Shown: piece after piece, positions 55,958 to 64,000 of the stretch
Numbering within the stretch: position 1 is the stretch's first letter
Layout of the letters: every line of letters begins with the position of its first letter
Assembly (NCBI RefSeq): GCF_904849725.1
Contig: NC_058523.1
Location: forward strand, 203,325,689-203,389,688
DNA from: Hordeum vulgare subsp. vulgare
Taxonomy: Eukaryota > Streptophyta > Magnoliopsida > Poales > Poaceae
DNA: 64,000 nucleotides
Reading direction: 5' to 3'
Translations under genes and position numbers: made by a program
Notes under the pieces: generated by a model
Database searches by the model: none
What the model was told of the DNA's origin: nothing
What the model saw: the letters and a program-made list of their open reading frames with translations, nothing else

Positions 55958-56791
55958 CTACTTCTCTCTAGGGAGATCAATATGGGCAGCAAAGGATTCA
56001 CACAATGAAGCTACTATCTCAGAGTCAAGTCCATACTTAGCGCTAAAGTCACAAAAAGTATTTGTCTCAACAAAGGATTTAACGCAATCAAAAGTGAAAT
56101 TAATACCTGACTCCTTACCTTCTTCAAGCTCCCAATCTTCGGAGTTGCGTTTAATTCTCTCCAATAAATTCCATTTGAAGGCAATATCTCTCTTCCTAAA
56201 AGAACCGATACAAGAAGTGTCAAGCATGGTGTGATCATCATGAGAAAGCCGAGCGTAGAAGTTCTGAATGATAATTTCTCTCGAGAGCTCATGATTGGGG
56301 CATGAATATAGCATTGATTTAAGCCTCCCCCAAGCTTGAGCGATGCTTTCTCTGTCACGAGGCCAAAAATTATAAATATAATTCCGATCACGATGTACTA
56401 AATGCATAGGATAAAACTTTTGATGAAATTCCAATTTCAACCGATTGTAGTCCCATAATCCAGTATCATCACATAGCCTATACCATGTCAATGCCTTATC
56501 CTTCAAAGATAAAGGAAAGACCTTCTTCTTGACCTCATCCTAGGGCATACCTACAAGCTTAAGTAAACCACAAACTTCATCTACATAGATTAGATGCAAG
56601 TCTGGATGTGATGTTCCATCTCCTGTAAAAGGATTAGCCAGCAGTTTCTCAAGCATACCCGAAGGAAATTCAAAGAAAATATGTTTAGTAGGTGCAGAAA
56701 CTTGAGGAGCAACTCTTTGTGCTTCCGTTCGAGGTGAAGATACCCCGAACAAGCCCCTCAAAGGATTAGTATCCATAGTGACAAGTGACAA
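55958..56791 (-). pseudogene. gag: Element B gag
   Basis: It begins at or near 56776 (MDTNPLRGLFGVSSPRTEAQ), ~80 nt after the PBS. A stop near 56540 splits it. The core at 56506-56200 reads LKDKALTWYRLCDDTGLWDY, KLEFHQKFYPMHLVHRDRNY and SIAQAWGRLKSMLYSCPNHE. An acidic segment follows, with LDSEIVASLCESFAAHIDLP near the end. It has no zinc knuckle. It shares the gag fold pattern with element A but lacks the N-terminal repeats. It encoded capsid. Confidence 0.85.
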
Positions 56792-56853
56792 TAAATTTCA
56801 GCACACTAAATGAATGTTTCCTTACCAAGTTCCACTTACCAAAGGCGCTTCAC

Positions 56854-56870
56854 TCCCGGCAACAGCGCCA
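56854..56870 (-). other. Element B primer binding site, tRNA-Asp type
   Basis: On the minus strand TGGCGCTGTTGCCGGGA lies eleven bases from the LTR. It has one C-to-T change relative to the canonical site in element C. Confidence 0.85.
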
Positions 56871-56881
56871 GAAAAGAGTCT

Positions 56882-58284
56882 TGATGACCCACAAGTATAG
56901 GGGATCAATCGTAGTCCTTTCGATAAGTAAGACTGCCGAACCCAACGAGGAGCAGAAGGATCTGACAAGTGGTTTTCAGCAAGGAAAAATCTGCAAGCAC
57001 TGAAATTATCGGTAACAAGTGATTGTGTGGTGAGATGATTCATAGAAAGAAACAAGTAAAAAAAGTAGCAACGGTGCAGCAAAGTGGCACAATCCCTTTT
57101 GTAGCAAGGGACAAGCCTGGACAAAGTCTTATAAGAGGAAAAACGCTCCCGAGGACACACGGGAATTTCTGTCATGCTAGTTTCATCATGTTCATATGAT
57201 TCACGTTTGTTACTTTGATAGTTTGATATGTGGGTGGATCGGCGCTTGGGTACTGCCCTTACTGGGATAAGCATCCCACTTATGATTAACCGCTCTTGCA
57301 AGCATCTGCAACTACGAAAGAAGAATTAAGACAAAGTCTAACCATAGCATTAAACTAGTGGATCCAAATCAGCCCCTTACGAAGTAACACATAAACTAGG
57401 GTTTAAGCTTCTATCACTCTAGCAACCCATCATCTACTTACTACTTCCCAATGCCTTCCTCTAGGCCCAAATAATGGTGAAGTGTTATGTAGTCGACGTT
57501 CACATAACACCACTAGAGGAAAAACAACATACAACATATCAAATTACCGAACGAAAACCAAATTCACATGACTACTATTAGCATGACTTATCCCATGTCC
57601 CCAGGAACAAAAGTAACTACTCACAAAGAATAATCATATTCATGATCAGAGAGGTAATGAGTAGCATCAAGGATCTGAACATAAACTCTTCCACCAAATA
57701 ATCCAACTAGCATCAACTACAAAGAGTAATCAACACTACTAGCAACCTTACAAGTACCAATCGGAGTCGCGAGACGGAGATTGGTTACAAGAGATGAACT
57801 AGGGTTTGGAGATGAGATGGTGCTGATGAAGATGTTGATGGCGATGAGTCCCCTCCGATGAGAGGAGTGTTGGTGATGACAATGGCGATGATTTCCCCCT
57901 CCGGGAGGGAAGTTTCCCCGGCAGGATCGTCGTGCCGGAGGTCTAGATTGGTTCTGCTCAAGTTCCGCCTCGTGGCGGTGGCGAAACCACGAAAAAGCTC
58001 CCTTCTGATTTTTCCTGGATGAAACCCTCCATATAGCAAAAGAGGGGGGCTAGTTGGACAGTGGGCTGCCCACAAGCCCCCATGGCGCGGCCTGGGGGGT
58101 GGCCACGCCGTGCAGGCTTGTGGGCACCCCTTGGTGCCCCTCCGGCACTTCTTCGGCCCAGTATTTTTTATAAATTGGGAAAAAAAATCTCCGTTGATTT
58201 TCACGGCGTTTGGAGTTGCGCAGAATAACAGCCAAAGAAGCGATAAATAACAACATGAAAACATTATGCAAAATGGACGTATCA
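56882..58284 (-). repeat. Element B 5' LTR
   Basis: It is 1403 bp. The hairpin has perfect 12-bp outer arms (58067-58078 and 58115-58126) and near-perfect inner arms, followed on the minus strand by a TATA-like CTATATGG at 58029-58036. A 118-bp segment of the other LTR is missing near 58228. Confidence 0.95.
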
Positions 58285-58289
58285 GTTGG
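58285..58289. repeat. Right TSD of element B (gttgg)
   Basis: It is identical to 48290-48294. Confidence 0.95.
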
Positions 58290-59103
58290 CGACGAAGCGC
58301 TCACGCAGGCTATCCCAAGAGGTGATGGGCGCCTTTGGGAGGTTGAGGAGCCAAGAAAGAGTGCCATCCTTGAGCGCCATGGGCAACCAGTACGCCATGA
58401 CCTTGTCGCCTCCTCTTGGCACCCTCATGCTCAATGTGTAGAGTTGTAGGAACTCTGCCGGGTTTAGGGTGCTGTCGTAGCATGGGGGCAGGTCGGGCTT
58501 GAACTTGCAGGGCCACGTGGTTGGATAGAGTTCAGGGGCGATGGTGAGGCATCCCACTGGTCCGACGGGCGTAGTGCGTGCGGGGGCGACCCGACCCTGT
58601 TGCTCCAACGGGTCTGCTTCGGGCGGGGCGCGCTGGCGGTCCGGGACTTGCAATGCCGGGAGCGCGCGCTTGTCGACGCGCGGTCGAGCAACCACCTGAC
58701 AGCTCGTTTCGTCACCTGGCCTCACCCTGGGCTTGGAAGGTTGGTCGCGGGGACGCGCTTCCTGCCTGGGCTCGGGAGGCACGTCACGCCGCGGTGGTGG
58801 GGTGGCGCATCTTGTTCCTCGTTGTTTGCTTGGGACGGCTGGGGCCGAAACGATCAGAAGAGCGTTGCGAGTCACCAGCGGCGGCAACGAGCTCCTCGAT
58901 GCGCTAGAGCCAGTTGTTGTGGTAGTCATGGGCGGGCCAGTAGTGGAGCAGCTCGTTGGCCATGGCAAGCGCGCGTCGTCCGTGTGGCATCTTCGACCGA
59001 GCCTGTGAGGCCGCCGCGGAATCCCAGACAAGCGAAGGAGTGGCGGTGCGACCGTCAGGTTGCTCGGTAGCCGACTGGGAGGAACCCTGCTGTTCTTGAG
59101 CAT
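58290..59103 (-). pseudogene. gag: T1 gag N-terminal part
   Basis: The frame reads from 59103 down to insertion B. It is Arg/Pro-rich at first, then the gag core FKPDLPPCYDSTLNPAEFLQ and WLPMALKDGTLSWLLNLPKA, ending SWDSLRERFVAN at the TSD. It continues at 48289. The motif WLxxLPxxSIxSWxxLRxxF is that of Tat-lineage capsid. Between 59104 and 59280 is leader. Confidence 0.75.
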
Positions 59104-59281
59104 CGGAGCCCGTGGCGCTGTTCACCACGGGTGATGGTGAGTGATGCGTGCCGGCCGGGACTGCGGGCGCCGTCTAAGCGATGCGGGCGGCAGGGCGTTC
59201 GGCACAAGCCTGACGAGCATAAGCCATAGGAGCGGCAAAGTTGGTGAAGGCGCAGCTCGGAAGAAACCTTGACACGCCCCC

Positions 59282-59297
59282 TACCTATCATGCCAAA
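59282..59297 (-). other. T1 primer binding site, decayed
   Basis: On the minus strand TGGCATGATAGGTAGG stands where T2 has TGGCGCGCCCGGTAGG. Most differences fall at CpG-rich positions. Confidence 0.55.
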
Positions 59298-59826
59298 TGT
59301 CGTATTTCAGGCTCCGCAAAACCCTAAAGATTCAAACTCAGGGGCGTGTGCGAAGATCTCCCACCAGCTCACCTCACCTAGCTCGCTACTCGATGGACGG
59401 GGCAAGAAACTCACTCGATGGTGAGGAAGACACAGAACACGGCAATTTACCCATGTTCGGGCCGCTGAGAAGCGTAATACCCTACTCCTGCTTTGGTGGA
59501 TTGCCTCTCTTGGAGGTGGGTGGATGACGTAGTACAGTGTTCCTGAGGGCCTCCGGAGGCTTGGTGGCGAGCTAGTGGGTGAACGAATGAATCAGATGCC
59601 CCTTCGATGGAGCAACCTATCCTCTGTATGTAGTGGCGGCCCGGGTCCTCTTGCCTTATCGTTTCGGCAGGAAGGGATCCCACATCGGCCAATTTTGAAG
59701 GGGGACAGGGGAACATGCTCCCCTTCCCAATGGTGGTCTTCACCTGCAAAGTCGCTATGCGTGCTACAGGGACGGGCCCAGGAATGACGTCTGCCCTGCT
59801 AGCGGGCGGCGACGGCCTTCTTGCTC
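59298..59826 (-). repeat. T1 5' LTR, truncated
   Basis: The 3' 529 bp of the LTR, matching 17772-18300 of the T1 3' LTR almost throughout, are followed abruptly by CACTA sequence at 59827. The start of the LTR, and with it the right TSD of T1, is missing. Confidence 0.85.
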
Positions 59827-59997
59827 AGCGGTGCATATTTGTGGTGGGTCATTTCTGGCACCGACCACTACTAGAGCAATAGCTTTGGTCGTCGCTTTAT
59901 ATCATTCACCATGGTTACTTTGCTAACTAGTAGTGGTGGGTAACCTGCCCCGCCCGCCACACAATTGGGTTAACCTATAAGCCTTTTCCTAATAGTG
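59827..59997 (-). mobile_element. CACTA transposon terminus
   Basis: Read on the minus strand from 59997 it begins CACTATTAGGAAAAGGC, the CACTA terminal motif. Typical inverted subterminal repeats follow (ccactactag at 59868-59877 against ctagtagtgg at 59928-59937). Only ~170 bp remain. The other end and any transposase are absent here. It truncates the T1 LTR. Confidence 0.7.
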
Positions 59998-60183
59998 GAT
60001 GGCAATCATGAGTGGAAGCAATATCTCTAACATGTGTGCAAATAAGTGGTCCAAGGTTACCAAAATATGTCATTGTGCAAGCAAGACAAGTCGAATGATC
60101 CAGAATATCAATGCTTAAGAAGGATGCCGCGTTAACAACGTGTCCTTGTGCGTCCTTCAGAATGCCAAAACACAAGGAAGTGT
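59998..60183. other. Unclassified repeat, left part
   Basis: AT-rich, no gene. Its last five bases (agtgt) are the left TSD of the solo LTR, and the same element continues at 62015. Confidence 0.4.
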
Positions 60184-62014
60184 TGTTGGGGAACGTAGCA
60201 TGGGAAACAAAAAACAAATCCTACGTGCATGCAATACCTATCCATGGTGATGATCATCTACGAGAGGGGAGAGTGAATATACATACCTTGTAGATCGCTA
60301 AGCGGAAGCATATATAACACAATTGATGTAGTGGAACATCTTTGCGATTCAAATCGCAACCCGTCCCGAGATCTCATCACGATACATCCCGCGATCCCAT
60401 CACGGTCCATCCCGATCTAGTGTCGTACGGACGGCACCTCCGCGTTCAGCACACGTATAGCTCGATGACGACCCCCACCTTCTCGATTTAGCAAGAGAGA
60501 CGGGGAGGTAGATGAGTTCTCCTGCAGCGTGATGGCGCGCCGGTGATGATGGTGATCTATTCGTGCAGGGTTTCGCCTAAGCACCACAGAAAACCGATCT
60601 AGAGGAAGAACTACAAACTAGAGGAGAGGGTAGCACGTGGCTGAAATTGTGTGTCTCAAAAACCCTCAATACCTCTAGTATATATAGGAGGGAGGGAGGG
60701 AGGAGGCAGCCTCAAACCCTCAAGGTTTGGCCGAAATTGGAGGTGGAGGAGTCCTACTCCAATCCTACTAGGAGTAGGATTCCTCCTTTCCACTTGGAAA
60801 CCCTTTCCACCTTTTCCACCTTTGGGTTTTTGCCTCTCAAACCTCATGCGCCTTAGTGGGAACTTATGTCAGCCCACTAGGGGCTGGTTTGTATCCTCCC
60901 ACAGCCCATAAGGCCTCTCGGGGCGTGACGCCCCTCCCGATGGTCCCCGGTACCCGCTCGGCACTCGTACACTACCGATGAGCCCGAAACTTTCCCGGTG
61001 ACCAAAACAAGACTTCCTATATATCAATCTTTACCTACGGACCATTCCGGAGCTTCTCGTGACGTCCGGGATCTCATTCGGGACTCCAAGAAACTTTCGG
61101 TTACCAACATATATAACTCAACTATACCGAAACGTCACCGAACCTTAAGTGTCCAGACCGTGCGGGTTCGAGAACTATGCAGACATGACCTGAGACATTC
61201 TCCGGTCAATAACCAATAGCGGGACCTGGATGTCCATATTGGCTCCTACATATTCTGTGAAAATCTCTATCGGTTGAACCTCTATGTCAAGGATTCAGTT
61301 AATCCCGTATGTTGTCCCCTTTGTCCTTCGGTATGTTACTTGCCCGAGATTCGATCGTCTGTATCTCCATACCTAGTTCAATATCGTTACCGGCAAGTCT
61401 CTTTACTCATTCCATAATAGAAGATCCCGTAACTAACTCCTTAGTCACATTTCTTGCAAGGCTTGTTGTGATGTTGTATGAGCCAGTGGGCCCCAAGATA
61501 CCTCTCCGTCACACGGAGTGACAAATCCCAGTCTTGATCCATGCCAACCCATCAGACACCTTTGGAGATACCTGTAGTCTGTAGAGCACCTTTATAGTCA
61601 CCCTGTAATGTTGCGACGTTTGATACACACAAGGTACTCCTCCAGTGTCCGGGAGTTGCATGATCTCATGGTCATAGGAACAGATACATTGACATGCAGA
61701 AAAACAGTAGCAATAAACTGACACGATCATATGCTACGTTTATAGTTTGGGTCTTGTGCATCACATAATTCTCCTAATGATGTGATCCCGTTATCAAGTG
61801 ACAACACTTGCTTATGGCTAGGAAATCTTGACCATCTTTGATCAACGAGCTAGTCAACTAGAGGCTCACTAGGGATAGTGTGTTGTTTATGTATCCACAC
61901 ATGTATTTGAGTTTCCAATCAATACAATTCTAGCATGGATAAGAAACGATTATCATGAACAAGGAAATATAATAATAACCAATTTATTATTGCCTCTAGG
62001 TCATATTTCCAACA
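60184..62014 (-). repeat. Angela/WIS/BARE-type solo LTR
   Basis: It is 1831 bp. On the minus strand it begins TGTTGGAAATATGACC at 62014 and ends ...CGTTCCCCAACA at 60184. Both sides carry agtgt (60179-60183 and 62015-62019), so it is a solo LTR formed by recombination between two LTRs of one insertion. A TATA box (CTATATATA, minus) is at ~60678-60687 beside a short GGGA microsatellite. No internal element sequence is present. Confidence 0.95.
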
Positions 62015-62019
62015 AGTGT

Positions 62020-64000
62020 GATGTAGAAGAAAATTGGTCAAAGGTGGTTCGCTCTCAAGAGCTCGGGTTGTCAACTCACGTGAGGTGGAAGTTGACACGA
62101 AGAACGATCCTAAACATGCACAAACAAAAGCAAAGAATGTATGTAGATGGTATATATACACATCATCCATCATGATGGTTCTCTTCTCTTGCACATAACC
62201 ATTAGGAGCAAGATTGCATGAATAATATTGTGCAACAATGGCAATATTCATGGCAATTGGCATATGGTGCAAACAAGGAAGGCAAGCATGCTTCACATGA
62301 AAGATGTCAAAAGTTCCAACAATATGAGAGAAAGCTATCAGGGAAATCTCAATAGCAAAATGAATAGCATTGTTGCCATCAGTACATGACAAATCATCTA
62401 GCATGAGAGATGCAACACATGGAGACATATGAAATTATTCAATAGCTATCATGTGTGAATCATGGCAATCAATCATGTCATGCAAACAAGTAGTGTGAAG
62501 AGGCAACATACTAGAGGAAATAATGGTGACAATGTCATGTTAGCAAATAATATGCATAGGCAATGCACATGACATATGACAAACACGAAAGAAAGTAATG
62601 GGAAAGGCATAAACATTGTATTGGCGAGAAGTACTATGCAAAGAGAAATTGGTCAATATGACTCTCCCAACACAAGCTTCAATAATATCATGGCTCACAA
62701 AAGGGACATGTCGATGACAAGAAGTATCTACACAAAGATTGCAATACACATATGAATTTGAGAATGAAGGTTCATGTTATATGCAAAGCATGGGCCACCA
62801 AAGCATCTCTTCCAAATGGAAATGAGCATATCTTGCAAAGTGAACATGGAAATATGTGCATAAGATGTGTAATGGACAATAACCCATAACCATGTGAAGG
62901 CCATGTAGAATAAATGTGGGATGTCTTTGCGCAAAGTGGGTGGGTGGAGAGTAGGAACTCCACGGTAGTGCATGTCTTCGTTGCTCTCTAGAGCTCTTTT
63001 TCTCAACTCGTGCGCTTGTGAGGTTGACATCATGTGTACCTACACAACAAGGAGACACATGAAACAAAGTGTGTGCATGGTAAATGTGCACATCATCCAT
63101 CATGATGTGTATGTTCACATGAGAGTTAGCACAAGATAAGCAATGGTCAAAGAAATTTGATGCACGATATAGAAATATGTAATCCTTCATGTAATGATAG
63201 TTATTATGTTGAACATACATTAGTGGGACGCAAATCATAGCAAGTATGTGGAAGAAGCATATCATTCATATCAATGCCAAGAATATTGTGCAAACAATTA
63301 TTGGAAGCATGCAATCTATGGGATGGGTTAAAATCTCCTAATATGTATGAGGAAACTGTGGGGACTCCTCATGTGTAATAGCAGAAGCATAATATGGAGA
63401 ATATGGACAACATCCAAAATAGTGCATTTCCAAATCATGGTAATCATGGAATGCATATATAAACCAATGTGCAAATTATGCAAACGGATCAAGGCAATAT
63501 CATCACAGGAAAAAATGGCAATAACCATGGGCTCGTCATCTATTCCATATATGCAAATTGGGTTTATTTTAACGACATATGCATAGTTACTATGATGAGA
63601 TTCCAAAGATGCGATATGGGTTATCTCATACATAGCATATGAAAAGTCAAGCGGATTGTCAAATATAGTGTGACCTATAGAATTATCACATGGTATCCTA
63701 TGCAACATGGAATAACAACTAGTAGACTCCACATGAGAATTGTCAAACAAATCATAGATGGGTAACTCATCACATGAAAATTCGCATAATCACGAAACAT
63801 GGCAATAGGTGGATCAACATCATGCAAGCAATCAACGTCCACTAATGGGACACTAGCATCACCTTCACCTAGGTTACCTTTTGCATTGCACTCATGTGGT
63901 GTAGGTGAGATGACAAATACCAAATCGTGATCATCTTCATCATGATGGAACCATGTGGGGGTGCATCATATTCCATCATGGCTAACTTCTTGTCCAAAGG
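62020..64000 (-). other. Unclassified AT-rich element with His/Met/Cys-rich frames
   Basis: Minus-strand frames are open for 60-160 codons with unusual His-, Met- and Cys-rich composition. Examples are 63923-63675 (CNAKGNLGEGDASVPLVDVD) and 63750-63328 (IFDNPLDFSYAMYEITHIAS), which overlap and look like one frame with a shift. No RT, transposase, gag or protease motif is visible. Composition resembles poorly characterised internal ORFs of Triticeae repeats. I cannot say whether it is an LTR retrotransposon or a CACTA interior. Confidence 0.35.
62030..63110 (-). repeat. Diverged repeat module, two copies ~0.9 kb apart
   Basis: Minus-strand peptides MMDDVYIYHLHTFFAF (around 62170-62120) and MMDDVHIYHAHTLFHV (around 63105-63055) align. 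So do the downstream STSTSRELTTRALESE and the region around 63030-62985. DNA between the matching ends differs, so this is an old duplication. Confidence 0.6.

Larger units (their letters stand above)
48295..58284 (-). mobile_element. Element B: full-length Athila-like retrotransposon
   Basis: The element is 9990 bp, minus strand, with perfect TSDs and TGAT...ATCA LTRs of 1403 bp (5') and 1465 bp (3'). Order: LTR, tRNA-Asp PBS, gag, protease-RT-RNase H-integrase, promoter-like block, 3' ORF, spacer, PPT, LTR. All pol domains are recognisable but carry stops. It is inserted in T1 gag. By eye the LTRs differ at ~11 of the first 240 bp, plus two deletions. Confidence 0.95.
17772..59826 (-). mobile_element. 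T1: Tat/Retand-type Gypsy element split by four insertions
   Basis: T1 pieces are 17772-23245, 29959-30476, 47028-48294 and 58285-59826, about 8.8 kb in all. Read on the minus strand the order is 5' LTR, PBS, gag, protease, RT remnant, tandem repeats, antisense gene, PPT, 3' LTR. The two LTRs belong to one family and the gag halves join exactly across insertion B, so this is one element. Most of pol is missing between the protease at 47028 and the RT remnant at 30476, and again before the tandem repeats, so T1 had lost DNA by deletion. Confidence 0.8.

Noticed and set aside
58578..59070. Plus-strand ORFs of 91-156 aa
   Set aside because: They are shadows of the Arg/Pro-rich T1 gag N-terminus.
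1..64000. Host protein-coding genes, tRNA or rRNA genes
   Set aside because: Every coding-like stretch could be given to a transposable element or is a compositional artefact. No cloverleaf or rRNA block was seen. PBS sites resemble tRNA ends but are primer sites.

Overview
The window is repeat DNA from a large grass genome. It is almost certainly Triticeae (wheat, Aegilops or barley): the LTR termini match the Angela/WIS/BARE-1 type, two ~4 kb LTRs look chromoviral, Athila-type elements begin TGAT and end ATCA, and Tat/Retand-type elements carry an antisense ORF. I found no host gene, tRNA, rRNA or CRISPR array. Nearly every base can be given to nested transposable elements, most of them on the minus strand. 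Family names are from memory of the lineages; boundaries, PBSs, PPTs and target-site duplications (TSDs) were read from the sequence.

Left cluster (1-17771) is half of a nested pyramid whose other half lies outside the window. A plus-strand chromovirus (integrase end with chromodomain, 3' LTR 335-4319) sits against the gag of a minus-strand SIRE/Maximus-like Copia element (5' LTR 6442-7808). That element interrupts an Angela-type LTR (7809-8706), which is inserted in the protease region of a minus-strand chromovirus (8707-15683), which truncates the 3' LTR of a second Copia-like element (15684-17771).

Central cluster (17772-59826) is one minus-strand Tat/Retand-type element, called T1. Its 3' LTR is 17772-18651 and its truncated 5' LTR is 59298-59826. 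Four insertions split it: C (23246-29953, plus, non-autonomous, near-perfect TSD), T2 (30477-47027, plus, a pol-less Tat derivative), A inside T2 (36410-46640, minus, Athila-like, TSD cgtag) and B (48295-58284, minus, full Athila-like gag-pol plus a 3' ORF, TSD gttgg).

Right end (59827-64000): a CACTA terminus cuts the T1 LTR. Beyond it is an unclassified AT-rich element carrying an Angela-type solo LTR (60184-62014) with perfect 5-bp TSDs (agtgt).

The best leads are these. (1) Both Tat elements carry an antisense gene with a short phase-2 GT-AG intron at the same place. (2) In elements A and B, a copy of the LTR promoter block (GC-rich hairpin, in B followed by a TATA box) lies directly upstream of the 3' ORF. 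(3) The LTRs of A contain repeated PBS-like sites. (4) A second PPT-like motif lies 20-35 nt after the 3' ORF of A and B. Most elements are broken by nonsense codons of the kind left by cytosine deamination. Element A is the least damaged: gag and the 3' ORF are open, but RT, RNase H and integrase are absent.
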